DNA of 64,000 nt, taken from assembly GCF_020740795.1 (NCBI RefSeq), contig NC_067290.1, positions 17,803,001 to 17,867,000 on the forward strand. Reading direction: 5' to 3'. Below, piece by piece: positions 34,001-46,459 of the stretch; the first letter of the stretch is position 1, and the number at the start of each line of letters is the position of its first letter. The notes below the pieces were generated by a model, which saw nothing but the letters and a program-made list of their open reading frames with translations, was not told where the DNA came from and did no database searches. This stretch comes from Apus apus (lineage: Eukaryota; Chordata; Aves; Apodiformes; Apodidae). The position numbers and the translations under genes are program-made.

Positions 34001-37000
34001 GATCATTAGGATAAGTGGGCTTTTGCCTCTGGAGAAAGGCTGGCTATTGGCCTGAGAAGAGTCTCCAGTCTCTCTCTCTTAAGGCTGGATTTTTCAAGTA
34101 CTATATAGCAAATCCCTTCCCAGTACACTACTATTTCTTTTTCTTTAAATAGGGCTTGAGAATACAAAATAACCCCAAATGTTCAAAACGCTCATGTTCT
34201 TTAACCAGAGCCTCATGCAAAAACTAAGGAGCCCAAAGATGACCTGCAGTCAACTTCCATGGGCTTCAGGGCTACATAACCAGCAGGTGTTTGCTGACAG
34301 AGAGCTGCAATTCTTATTTTACAGATATTGCTATTAACTCAAATCATGGCACATCTAATTTAGGAATTCCTAGGTGAGCAATACATTTCAGTGCCAGGAC
34401 AGCAGCATGCAGCAGTGAGAAACCAGTTAAGCATGGTTTCCTGAGCTCAGTCCTTTACGTGCTCTCCAGGGAACAGCAACATTGCCTGAAGCGGTTCTTC
34501 CCTTGATCAGTCCATGTAGCAGCTCCATGAATAAATCAGGAATGGGTTTTCTTATGGCCAGCACTGCCCTTCCACGATTGTCTTGCAGTGCTAGAGGTTC
34601 AAGAGTCCTGTTTCTGAGAAGCATTGAGACATCTGACCAAGGTCCCACAACACACAGTTGCACGAACAACCGACTGTCTTCAGACCTTCCAGATGCATCG
34701 AGAGCGGAACAGGCAGGTACTGCTCCATCTCTTTCTAAATCCAACTCTTTCTAAATCCAGTTACTCAACTTCCTGCAGCAAGGCAGAGTGGTTACACTAC
34801 AGATGATGAAATATTTCCTTCAGTTTACCCTAAATTCCAGCGAGTGATATAACCAGCAATCCCTTAGTTTTGCAGTGCCAAACGTGGCAGAGTCTAGGAA
34901 GGAACCGGTTCTCAATGGACCACTCAGGTATTTAAATCCCCCAGCAAAATTTTTATCTTTTCTACCTATTTTGGTTCCCTTTCACACCTACCACAGGGGT
35001 GTCCTTAACACACTTCATCCCACCAAGGTTAACAATCAGAGCTGGGACAGTTCCAGCTCATTTCATTCTCTTGTCAGAGATGACATTTTAAGCAGCAAGT
35101 GCTTTGTGTTTAACTGGCATCATGTCAGGTGACTTAGCTCTCGTAGCCAATGCTGAGAGCTTCCTCAGTCAGAAATCTGCTTAATGGCTTGTTCATATAA
35201 TTGCCATAATTGCCTGAGAGAAAAGACAGAGGAGTGTATCTTCCATTGAAGAAAATGCACAAGTGTGAGTCTAAACGGACCTTTTCCTGCTGTTTCCTTC
35301 TCCTGTGTGAATGAATGTTATTAGCTTCAGCTTCCCTATGTATGGTCCTAGTTCTGCCCTTCCTGATTATGGGTTGGTGTGACATGGCCAGCAATTTGCA
35401 TGGATTTTTTTGAAAAGCAGGAGCAATTTTCATGGAGGTGGATTTTACTTTTCCTTAAACTGCATAAACAGGATATGTTGGAAATAAGGCTAAATGGAGC
35501 AATATATTCAATCATACACACAATTTGCTCCAAATGAATAGTCCTGTTTGCTTAACGTTAAACACAAACTAAGAGAAAAGCAAAATAAAGTGTGTGTTTC
35601 ACTAAATCAGGAACTTAAAGCAATCACTCCATACATTATCATCTTTATCAGCATCTGCAACAGCTTCCTGTACCAGAAAAGCTGCCCAGAATGAGGACGG
35701 GAAGAGAAAACTTTACCACAGCCAAACTCTTAATTGAGTTTAACCAGCAGCACCTAGGAATTAACTCCCCATCCCCTGGAAGCTGGGGCCTTCCTTTGGC
35801 CTCAGGATGGCTATGCTCATTTATGCTTCTTGCCTTAATCCAAATAAGCCAGGGAAGCTCATGAAGTTTCTATTGCACAAAGAAAAATTCATCACAACCC
35901 TCCCAGCAGCAGGACAGAACAAATCCCCTGCACAAGAACCACCAGCTCCTTTCATCTCAGCTTCCCCACTGCAGCTCCCAGCATGCTGCGTGCAGGGCGA
36001 GCATGGCCTGCTCTTCTCTCCACCCCCCATGTTCTCTGCAGCACCACAGCTCTCATTTAAACCACTGAAAGCCCATGGATCATCCTCAAAGCCACCAAGG
36101 GACACTGAAACAGGCTGCACAGGTGAAAGCCGTGGCTGCAGCGTGGGAAGCCTTTGAAGCTGACAGCATCTGGGTTGCAGGGGTTTTGAACTGTACAGAG
36201 AAAGTGGTATGAAAAGAAAAGGCTTTTATTCTGACAGTCAAGCTTAAGCCTGCCCTTACTCTATGTAAAGTGCAAACTGGGAACTTAAAGAGGGAAAAAT
36301 AAAAGGGCTAGATTCAGTGGACAGCTAGGTTGGACTCCAGCTCAGCTGTCAGAGGAATAAAGCCTTTGAAAAAGAACAAACCAAATCCTCAGTTCCTTCC
36401 CCCAGCATCAGCCCCTACTATTGCAGCTTCAAAGGCTAGTCCTGGAGTCGTCCTAGAGGCTCAGCTACTGCTCCAGCCCTTGGCACACCAGGCAGCCCTT
36501 TTCTCAGCACCCTGGAATCCCCAGATCCCAAGGGAAGGAGGCCTTGTTCCCTGGCACTACCTGATGACACATCTCCCCTTGGGATGGTGGTTCTCATCAG
36601 GCTGTGCAGGCTAGCCCTTGGGTGACATGAAAGCGTTTGTGCTCAGCCCAGCCAGCTCCAGCCTGCAGCAGGGGCTTGCTCCACTGCAGGTGTGCTAGCC
36701 AAGGGCAGTGGCAACCCCAGCAGAGAGATCAACTTGCTGAGGCAGGAGTAGGGAGAGCAGTGGTCCTGGCCCTGCACCGGGGCAGGCATCGCTCCGCAGC
36801 GCAGCACGGGGAGTGAATGAGCCCCAAAGCATGTGAGCGCTCCTGCCACTGCCCTTGGGTGTTTAACAGTGGCTGAAGCAGCCAAATTAAAAGGAGAGCA
36901 TTGAAACACTGCTACTGTGATCTCACACCCTGATGTTTTCGGTCCCAGTCCCCACAGCTGATGCTTCTCCATATGTAATGGCCAGGATGGGAACAACAAG

Positions 37001-38007
37001 GCAGAGGAGAGGATGCTCTGGCCCAGTGAGCCGCAGAGCTCAGGGCTGGAGGGTGCTGGTCCTTCTGCAGGTTGGACTGTGGAGGGATGGCCTCTGCCTT
37101 CAGCACTGGGTCACACACAGGCAAGGGCAGGTCTGGGCTGCAGGATGCTGCACACCAAATCCAGAACACTTTCATCTCTGCACCCTGAGCCACTTACCAG
37201 CCCTTCCTGACATAGTGTCTAGTCATAGCAAGGAGAAACTAACTCACAGTTTGACATTCTCTAAATTAAAAATAAATAAATAAAAAATTCAAGGTGTTTT
37301 CAAGAATGCCATATAATAAACTCAAAGACTTATTACTGTTAATATTCCTGTGTAGCTGCAAAGTCCATGAGCAATTACAACGTTACAGCAGCCTAACCTT
37401 TCAAGTATTTGGATTTCACATTGCACCCTTACCAGGGATGAGAAATAATGGCAATTGTCTGCAAAATGCCTTGGGTAAGACAAGATCATCAGGAAAATGG
37501 CAAAAAGTAAAGTGCATACTCCATGTTGCACTGACTTCCCTGTCACTTTTGCTCAGCTTATTAGCAGAAACAGACTTTTACTGCACTCCTGCCTTCAGAT
37601 TTAATCTACTGCAGGAGGTGCACAGACATGGAGGGTTTTTTTGCTGTTTTCACTTCATTATACAATACTGATCACTCTGAAAAAAAAGCCCTTTCCTCTC
37701 TGCTTACCTGTTGGCAGCAGTGATTCCACTCAGTGATGCAGGGAAGGAGAATAGATGTGTGTTCCCAGCATCTCCAGCGTGACCTAATCCATGAGTGAAC
37801 CAAGGATGCTTGCAAGCATCCATGGGACAACATTTCTTTTGGTATAAAGCGAATCGCTGGCAAGTTTGCTCAGTAAGAGCTCACAGACTTTCCATAAACA
37901 TATTCCTGACGTAGCAGGAGTCCAGGACAATGCCAAAGACTTTTACAAAGGTGGCATTAGCTTTGTTCTTACATTAAGAAATGAAGCTTTTCTACAAACT
38001 TCAATAC

Positions 38008-38030
38008 TTTTTTTTTTTTTTTTTTTTTTT
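38008..38030. repeat. Poly-T run of 23
   Basis: 23 uninterrupted T residues. No retrocopy-like sequence was recognised next to it. Confidence 0.9.
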
Positions 38031-39399
38031 GATCAGAAAGGTCCCATGTTGGTCTTTCTGCCACAACCATCTCTCTCCAACACTATATCTCATCATGACT
38101 TGAAAAAGCTGATGGAAACTGTGTGGCTGCATGAGGAGGAAGTGCTAAAATTATTGCTTTTGTTTCCAAAACATGAATTAAGATATTGAATAATGGGTTT
38201 TTCCTTGTGTTCCTTGATCTCTGTGAGGAGATTGCTACAGCTGATTCCTAGCCATGCATTTAACAAACTTAGAAGCAAGGTCACTTGGTCACCTATCAGG
38301 TATGGAAGCCCCATGTGTCCTTCGTGCAAAGACAATTAGAAGCAAAGAAGCACAAGCACTGATCTCTGAGTTCATCAGGAACACAGCCAGGAAGAGTCTG
38401 TGGAATAAATGTTGTAATCCCTCATCTCCTGGGGATGGAGAGGCTGTCTGACCCAGGGCACTGCTGGTTGACAAGATGAACTTGGGGAAATTCTGGGCTC
38501 GGTTGCTCAGAGACTGCACATGGTCTGCCAAAGCAACTCTCCTCTCAAAGCTGAAATGTTCATCCACAAACTCCCCATAGGAGGAAATAATAACCACAAA
38601 CTTTCTCTGCTTGACACCACAGGACTGGCCACGTTACGAATGAACTTTTCCCATTCATACTCAGGTTTCATCACATTAAGAAGAAAGAGAAGAAATACTG
38701 CAACAAGAGAGAGGCTGGAAATGAAGAACAGAGCAAAGAAACATGAGTCATGATAAATAACATTACAGGAGATCCTTTTCAAAAATAACACAGGCAGCTC
38801 ACTTAACATCCTACATCAGAAATGGTGATTCCATGTCTGGTATTCTGGAATAAGGAATATTAAGTACTAATATACACAAATATTAAAGAAAGCAGAGGGA
38901 AGGTATTACATGGGTAAGCGAACTAATGAGCTGACAATACACTATCTTAAGCAGCCCTGATTATTATTAAGAGTTTTTAAGGTGCTTTATCTAACTCATA
39001 TGAAGACACACATCCTCTTTCAGAAAGCTCCTGTACCCCCACATGCAATGATATTTGACAAACCACAGCAAAATTAATGTCACCATCCCCCAACTCCCTG
39101 ATTTGAGCCCAGATTAGTGCTGGGATGTGCAGCACAAGGTGGATGAAATCTTCCCTCCATTTCCACCTATTTGCCTGCCAGGAGCAGGATGGAGAGCAGA
39201 CCTTGGAAAGAGCCAAGAGCTCGTAATGTTTTTATTTTGTTGTTTGAATATTTTTTTTCCTCCCTTAAACCCTACAGCCTCAAGTCCATTACTCAGCCCA
39301 TGTCTGAAATGGAAATTATGGTGGGAAAAGGCATCAGTGCATTTACTTGGATTCATTGTCTGTCAAAGTGTTATAGAAGGATGATATTGGGAAGGAAAT

Positions 39400-40060
39400 T
39401 TTAAAGCCATTCTTCTGATGTGAGTCACAGGACTAAGCTATAAGAAGCCGCGTCAAAGACACTGTATTTGGCAAGAAATGTATAGCACCTTTATGATTCT
39501 TCCTTTTATAAACCCAAACCATACACGACAGAAAAAAGGGAAGGGAGAGAATGTAATTTCATTAGAGCAAACATGACATAAATTTCATAATAAATAATAG
39601 CTGTTATCTGCAAAAATACGAAAAGCCATTTTCAAAATCATTTGCTCTAATCACAAATGAATTTTGCAGCTCCTTTTCTATTTTGCACCTCTGTAATGAA
39701 CTCTGATAAATTCAAGGGACTACATGTTAAATAAAGAGATAGAAGGGTCTAATTTGCTGCTTCATTAAACCAGCTTATTTCTGGAACGTCTTGCATATTG
39801 CTCTGAATTTCCTGACTCTGAAAGGTGGAGACAATGAACTATCTGTCTCTAATGTAGTGTGGCACACAATTAGGGATTCAAAAGGATGTGAATCTCCTTC
39901 TGTCAGAGATACACGCAGCGATTATTATTTTATTACCAAATACTGTCAGCATTACATATTTCCAACAGCCACTGTGACACCCGACTCGCATGCTAAATTT
40001 GCAAAAAGCGTTGCAAAAAAAGTCAGATGGTGCTTATTTACACCCCATTATTCCTTCTTA
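39400..40060. other. Candidate conserved non-coding block A
   Basis: About 660 bases are AT-rich without simple repeats. They keep scattered CpGs ('agccgcgtc', 'acacgacag', 'cacgcagcgatt', 'ctcgcatgc', 'aaagcgttg') that normally decay in neutral AT-rich DNA. They are dense in homeodomain- and POU-like words ('ctaatttgc', 'tcattaaac', 'caattaggg'). No coding frame was found. Conservation is a hypothesis from texture only. Confidence 0.35.
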
Positions 40061-40069
40061 TGTGGGCCT

Positions 40070-42950
40070 TCAGTAAGTCTGGTATGGTTAAATATTCGTG
40101 GAGTTCAGCAGGGGACATTTGCAGTTGGGCAGGATATATAGGGGATGGGCTGCCTTTGGGATGTGTTTTTGACATGGTGATACAGCACAAGCTCAGCCTT
40201 ACAAACTCTACTTGCAGATCAACAGAGCCTTCAACACCATGTCTGAGACTCTCTAGTCATCAAAATATTTATACATGTGGATCTGAGACACTGTCCTGGC
40301 TGGAGATGAATTTTAATGTAATTAAAGAGCTTTCAGCTTCAACTGAAACTTAGGTATTTTTGTAAAACATGTAAAATGCAGAAGTTCTGTAACCTCCATT
40401 TGGCTCTGGCTTCAAGGAAACATGTAGCAGAGAGGTGGCTGAAGCAGTCCTGGAAACATAAACAGATTCAAAAGAGACAAATTTTACCTGATGGAATAAA
40501 GCAGATGCTTCCTTAGATGCAGCATGAGCTTGGGTTTTACTTTCACAGAATAGCTATGTGAGCAATTTATGGAGCGCCTTCCATACATAGTCCTTAGGAT
40601 CCCAAGTCCAACTGAAAAGCAAGGCACAGTAGACTTTCTCTTTTTTTTCACAACACTTGGTGAGTATCTTCCAAATGCCTGAAGGCCTCACCTGGGGGGG
40701 GGGAGCGGGAGGAAGAAAAAAAAGTAGGAGCTTAAAAGAGATGTGCAAAAATTTTGGCATGAAGATGACAGGGCAAATTGGCAGGACATAACAAAAGCCA
40801 GCTCTGCCCACTGAAGGTACAGGAGCTAAAATTTGAAGGAAATGGGCACATGATCTCCCATTACTCCTTTTGAATCACCAACACATGGGCATCCTGCTGA
40901 TGAAGGACCACCTCCTCTGCACACGTGCCACACACATGTCCAGGGAGCACGTGCTGAAGGCCACCAAAAGCTCCCCATGCAGGTCACTAAGGACACGCAG
41001 CTACCCTGTCTCACCTTTCAATGTATAGACAAATGAAACAGACCAGCATAAAGGTTTGTGATTCAAAGAAGGCTGGATCAGGCCTTGAAAATCTATGAAA
41101 TAACTGCGATCACCTTCTCATGAAGAAGAGAGTCTTCAGCCACTTGCAGGTTCCAAATCACTGCCCCAGCATAAAGGAGACCACAAGCTGCAATACATTT
41201 TACAACTACAGGGTGCAAAAAGGAAAGAAAGAAAGAAAGAAAGAAACTACCCAGAATATTGGACTAAGGAATTTAAACTCACAAGTCAGGACATTGAAAA
41301 TCATGGTTCCCACAGCACCCATAACTCACCTCCTTGCACATATGTTGCATGTACTGCTGGGTATGAGGTTATATTTATGTCTTGCTTTTTCTCTGCCAGG
41401 AGCAGAGTTACGGCTGTTGGGGGAACCATAAGTTTCCTTTTCCTGACTTTTGTGCATTGAATCTTTAAGAAAGTGAAAGAAAAAATCCCACTTGTTTGGA
41501 AGGTAGTAAACAAATCTCTGTGATTGCCTTAATTTCCACTTTCTTTTCTGGTCCTCTGCCTGTTCACTGCCAGTTAAAAGTGTGGATTTTACAGACAAAA
41601 AGAGAAATAGTTGTTAAAAAGGAACAATTTGTGCCTTCATTGGAAGAGGCAACATCTTCCCATACAGTTCCAGTCTATACAGGATCTTGTTGGGAAGGCT
41701 GCATAAAAACACTAAAGCCATCTAAATACATTTTCATTACTAAAAACTGTTGCTTGCAGCCATCTTTTAAAATAAACTCCACCACTTTCTTGTGGGTGCC
41801 TTGCAACAGTCTCTATAATACAGTTACCCTTGTCTGGAACATGCTTACACCACTGGTTCAAGTCTATCAAATTGTACAAACTATTTAGAAAAGCAGCAAG
41901 CCATGGAGCCCTTATTTCAGAGCCATTTACCAGCACTTGTTGCATTGCGAGGTGAGGAAGACTTCACTTTCCTTTTCTGTCTGCAGCAGCAGTAGATGTT
42001 AAGTGGCCTTTTTGCTGGAAATAGTGTTTGGGAGATTGGCACATAGTTTCAAAGAAAATGTCTTCTTCTGTTTCCCTACTCAAGCTATTAAGTAATGCCT
42101 CTTGCATTTGCTCAGATGGGGTTACAGTCCAGGGCTGTGTCTTTGCAAAGGCTGTGGGAGCCCAGATGATGGTTCCCAGGGACTTGGACAACCCTTGGAT
42201 TGAGTCCTAAATCACTTCACCTCTTTGATTTTCCTGCTGCTGCCCCAGCATTCCCAGTTAAGGAGCTGACACAGCCATGGCCAACGGCAGCAGATCCAGC
42301 AATCTGTGTGCCCAGGCAGTTGGTCACAGCTAACACAATAAAGACAGAAATAAGCAGCACTAACAAGGTTAATTTGTGGCATTTTGATCTTCAGCAGAGC
42401 ACTGCTGTGATGGTTTGCTTTGGAAAGCACCTGATGCTTTTCTTTCCCTTTGGTCATCTATTTGTAGGAGGAAGAAAAGAAAAGAAAATTAACCTGGATG
42501 CTGCTGCTGTGCTTCTACACTATGATACTTACCTGTGCAAGCCTCACCCATTAAAAATTGCTTTTGATTTTATTTCCTGGAACACTGTTATTTTCAGCTC
42601 CAATGTGGGTTTATTTCTGATGCTTTGAATGAAAAAAAAGATGCAAGAAAATGTATTACATTTGGGAAAATCATACAAATGGTAAATGTCTTTTCAAATA
42701 AGTTATAATGGTATTTCAAGGGCAGTTTAAACCTATTCAAATTGCATATTCTCATTACCATTCTTAGCAACAGGCATAAGTCCTTCAATCTCCACATAGT
42801 TTTGTTACTCTCCCTCCACAATTTTCAATTTTCTTACAACTATTCACCTGATTTATTATTTCCCTCCTGTATTTTAAATGCATTGTAACCCCATACATTT
42901 GTTTCACTTTCTCAGCTTCAATATTCAAGGTCATTAATACCCCCAAAATA
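40070..42950. other. Intergenic stretch without recognised genes
   Basis: Mixed sequence with a (G)10 run near 40693-40702 and a (GAAA)6 microsatellite at 41223. Open frames up to about 140 codons (near 41.5-41.9 and 42.2-42.6 kb) show no family motif. Confidence 0.5.
41223..41246. repeat. (GAAA)6 microsatellite
   Basis: Six perfect tandem GAAA units. It is likely to vary in length between individuals. Confidence 0.9.
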
Positions 42951-42959
42951 TCCCCTGCT

Positions 42960-43275
42960 TATACCACAACTTTAAATGTGCTCTTTCTTGCCCAGCGGCT
43001 TGTTACGTAATTACCAGTGGCAATATCATCTTGTTTTTATAGTTTTATGATTAAAGAGATAAAAACGAAGTCAGTGGAATAAAATGTGAGAAGATACTTG
43101 CAGTATCTCTGGCAATGCTGCTGCTGCTGCTCCTCTTGCACAGGCGATACAGAGCTGCAAAATTAATCTTGCTCAGTGTGGTGCTTGAAAGTTAACTAAG
43201 ATGAAATAAATTATATAGCATTAACATCTGGCCCTTCTGATTAAGGGCTGCTTAAATATGCATTAAATTTTAAAT
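42960..43275. other. Candidate conserved non-coding block B
   Basis: The block is AT-rich and not repetitive apart from a CTG-type run at about 43114-43128. It has 'gttacgtaattaccag', 'atgattaaagagataaaaac', 'gcaaaattaatcttgc' and 'aaatatgcattaaatttt'. The density of TAATTA-, ATTA- and ATGCAT-like words resembles developmental enhancers. This is inference from motif texture. Confidence 0.35.
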
Positions 43276-43894
43276 CAATTGCATCGTCCAGAGAGGCAAA
43301 GCACATGCCAGTCGAGATGGTTCAAATTTGTCTTAAAAATGCAAGTGTCCTTGCCTGCCATGTCCCCAGCTCCCACCTCCACGTCCCCGTGGGTCACACT
43401 TGGTTGGACACCATCCCCTTGGTCCTGAGCCCACCTCCACATGCCAAGGCAGCCCCCAGGTCCCTGCCACCTGAGGGCACAACCCTGGGAAGTTTCAGCT
43501 GTAAAGTGCAAATTTGTGGTTCACCCAAGCCTCCAAACCTGCCAGTGGAAGAGAGAGGCTTGTGTGAGGCCACTTGTCCCTGGCTGTGCTGTAAACACGG
43601 GGGCTGAGAACCTCTGGTGCAGGAAGCATCCCTCCCCTCCTCATGAAACCAACCCCACGCTCCCCCACAGAACACCCTGCTCATACTCCAAGTGCATCAT
43701 AGATCCCTGGGAATATGCAGTTTGTGGGAATGTACAGTTCCCTAGCTTGTCTGATGGAGACAGCCCATCTGAGCAGGATGTGGCTGGGGGAGCCACTCTC
43801 CAGGGCCAGCACATGCCTGGCCGAGGGCTGCGCTGGCTCAGCACAGGGTCACGGCTGGTGCCCACCACCATATGTGAGTGTCAACAGCATCTAC

Positions 43895-44060
43895 AGCTCA
43901 GGAAGGCAGAGCTGCAGGGCTGGAAGGGACCTGCCAGACAACACAGCCGGTGTCTTGCCCTGAGGTGGGACCAGGCCCTGGCAAACCCTCCCTGACAGCT
44001 GATTGTCTAATGAGTGCCTCTCCAGGCCACCCATTCAACAGCCCCTGGCTTCACCGGCCA
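43895..44060 (-). mobile_element. Old CR1-type LINE fragment
   Basis: On the + strand: 'gggctggaagggacctgcca', then a degenerate middle, 'ccctccctgacagctgattg' and 'tctaatgagtgcctctccag'. This is the order of a CR1 3' region read in reverse complement, as in ancient CR1 copies. Divergence is high, so the ends are approximate. Confidence 0.6.
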
Positions 44061-44069
44061 AAGGACTTT

Positions 44070-45870
44070 CTGACACCCACCCACACCTTCCCTGCCAGCC
44101 CTTTGCCAGCTCCACAGCCAAGCCTGAGGAGCAGTACCAGCTCCTCCACAGCAATTTAGCTATAGGCACACAGGGAAATACTGATGCAGAACACTTCAGC
44201 TGTGATTTTTTTTTTTTCTCTGTGTTCCTTAGTAACCCATTTTGTGTGCTGGAAACAACAACATAACTAATGTCTGAGCCCCTAAATTGCTGAAGAGAGC
44301 AGTGCAAAGACTACAATGAGTGGCAGTAGATGGAGCCACCCAGGTTCATAGCCAGAGGGCTCCAGGGGCTCTCGGGACTCTTCACTTCCAGCACATCCTT
44401 CCTGCTCCCAGCCCCTTTTCACTAGGTGTAAATCCAGTGAGGGAAAAAGAGGGAGCAGAGCCCTTCTGTGGCCACCCCTGATGGGGCTGAGATCACCACC
44501 AATTACTCCATTGCAGGCTGCAAGAGCTGAGACCTGGGAGGTGCCAACCTCCTGTGGCGTGTTTACCGGATGGATGAACCCAGGAGCTCAGACCAGACAG
44601 GAAAGTATTTAGTTTCCTCCGACTAATCCAGACCCTCCCCTTGAATCACAGCCTTGGCTTAAAAACAAGAGTTTTATGTAAACATCTAGTGTAGTTTCCA
44701 TTTGAAGCTACAGTTCCTGCTTCTCTGCTTAAAGGTTGTGGGTTTTTTTCTGTGCGACTCCTAGACCCGGACCCTGCCTGGCACAGACACAGCCAGTTCT
44801 TGGAGCTGGGACTGGGGAGAAACAGGTAAAAAACATTGCTGGGAGACTGGAGCTGAAATCCCCCATCCTGGCAGTGTCTGTGCCTGGTGGGTCTCAGATC
44901 TGGTGGCTTTAGTGTTTCTTTGGATGAGCAGGGCCCTGCATGCCCAGAGCAGATGCTGCAGCAGCCCCCAGGGAGGTGGCAGAGCTCAGTCTCATGTTCA
45001 ACTTGTGCAAACAAACAAAACGAAGGGAAACCTTGTCCTATTACTCATCAGAGCATCCAGAGAGGGGCACAGCCAGGGCTTGGGACTCCAGCTCATCTAC
45101 ATATGGGACCCACTATGTCACCTGTGTCCCCAATACCCACAATCACCATCTCATGGCCAGCCAAGCCATCAGCATCACCAGCAGGTATTCTAACCACACC
45201 AGCTCCCAGTCCCTCCCAGTGCTGGGGGAGCAGCCTGAACATGGAGCAAGCAACACGTTTTCCCAGCAAGATTTCAGCTTTCTTCCCTTTAACTGACCTT
45301 GCCTTACCTCTGCCATGGCAGGCTGCACAGGCTCCTGCTGTATCTCAGTGTCTCCCTGTCTCACTGCTCCCCACTGTTTCAGTGTCTTCTTACACATTTT
45401 ATCCAAGTAAAACAACACTTGCTTCATTTTCACTGGGAGTTATAGTAAAACACTCAGATACGGACTTCATTTGCTCATTCAGCTCAGGCTGGTGTAAAAA
45501 GAAGGTGCCTGCAACTGCCTCTGGACCAAGTACTTTGAATATGTCCATCTTCCACAGCTGGTTTTCCTGGCAGAGGCTGCAGTATCCTCTTAGGTCACTT
45601 CATAGCTGAGAGATGATTGCCATGGAGCCCCTGCTGCCCTGCCTCCCACACCTTGCCCTCCCCACCTGGGGCTGCTGTAACAGGGGAGCTAGTGAACTTG
45701 ATATTAAGAGAACAAAAGAGAGCAACCCCAAACCCTGCACAAGTACACACAGCCTCCCTCACATCATCCCCCTACAAAAGCACACAAAGTTTGCACAAAG
45801 TTATTAATTCCTGTCAGAGCCAAAGAAGCCACCGGTGCCTCTGCTCTCCTGACATGACCCCTTCGAGCTG
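44070..45870. other. Intergenic stretch without recognised genes
   Basis: GC-moderate DNA with several open frames (the longest about 240 codons at 44.9-45.6 kb) that lack recognisable motifs and overlap frames on the opposite strand. No repeats of note. Confidence 0.5.
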
Positions 45871-45879
45871 GAGCTGCCA

Positions 45880-46450
45880 CGCTCACGGACCTGCTAATTT
45901 AGCCTTCCCTAACGAAGGCTACAGACCCATGCTGCTGACTTGCTCTGTGTTATCAGCACCATTAAAATACTCGTTAGAGAAGGGCTCCATTTGCTCTTTG
46001 GCCTGTGGAGCTCAGCTGAGCTGCTGCATAGCTGGGCAGGCTCCTGGAGGAGCATCCTTCAGAAAATACCGTCTGATGATAAATTTACAGCTACAGCAAC
46101 TGCATATTAACTGCATTTTACTCCAGCTAGTTTCGTGCCACAAGTTGTCAGTACAGATTGGTGGGAAAAAGAGTATGAAATATTCATGAAGTTATCAATG
46201 GCACCAAGATATCTAGTTAATTATGTTGCTTAGCACTTCCTTGCAGGCTCTGAATGCCCAGTGCTGACTGGCTCGTTAGCGTAACTGCCATTTGATTGTG
46301 CCTTTGTGGCAGTGTTTTCTCCATACCACTGACACACCACTGTGCTCTTGGACCAACTCCATCTTAATTAGCTTTGCTGCCTCTGGAATTAGGCGACATG
46401 TTGTAGAAGTCACTTAAATTAACTTCTGACTCTTCCTCAGACAGATGGGA
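45880..46450. other. Candidate conserved non-coding block C
   Basis: The block includes 'acctgctaatttagcc', 'ttatcagcaccattaaaata', 'gaaatattcatgaag', 'ctagttaattatgttgc' and 'cttaattagctttgctgcc'. A perfect 14-base palindrome, AGCTCAGCTGAGCT, is at 46009-46022. The sequence is non-repetitive, rich in homeobox-like cores and lacks coding frames of note. It is a candidate enhancer, pending comparison with other birds. Confidence 0.35.
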
Positions 46451-46459
46451 CCTCAGCTC

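Larger units (their letters stand above)
26170..39380. other. Gene desert upstream of PROK2, proximal part
   Basis: No coding exon was recognised. The longest open frames (about 31.3-32.0, 33.2-33.7 and 36.6-37.2 kb) lie in GC-richer DNA, overlap frames on the other strand and have no recognisable domains. Known contents are the pyrimidine tract, a G-quadruplex candidate at 27.2 kb, a CR1 fragment at 27.95 kb and a poly-T run at 38.0 kb. In mammals this side of PROK2 is a long gene-poor interval before RYBP. Confidence 0.6.

Noticed and set aside
34427-34744. 105-codon - strand frame that looks somewhat protein-like
   Set aside because: No family motif recognised, a competing frame lies on the other strand, and no splice or promoter context is evident. 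Not supported as a gene.
38008-38030. Poly-T run as the inverted tail of a retrocopy
   Set aside because: The sequence after it has no recognisable coding similarity on the - strand.
44887-45609. 240-codon + strand frame
   Set aside because: No recognisable motif, and open frames overlap in other frames and on the other strand. Treated as chance.
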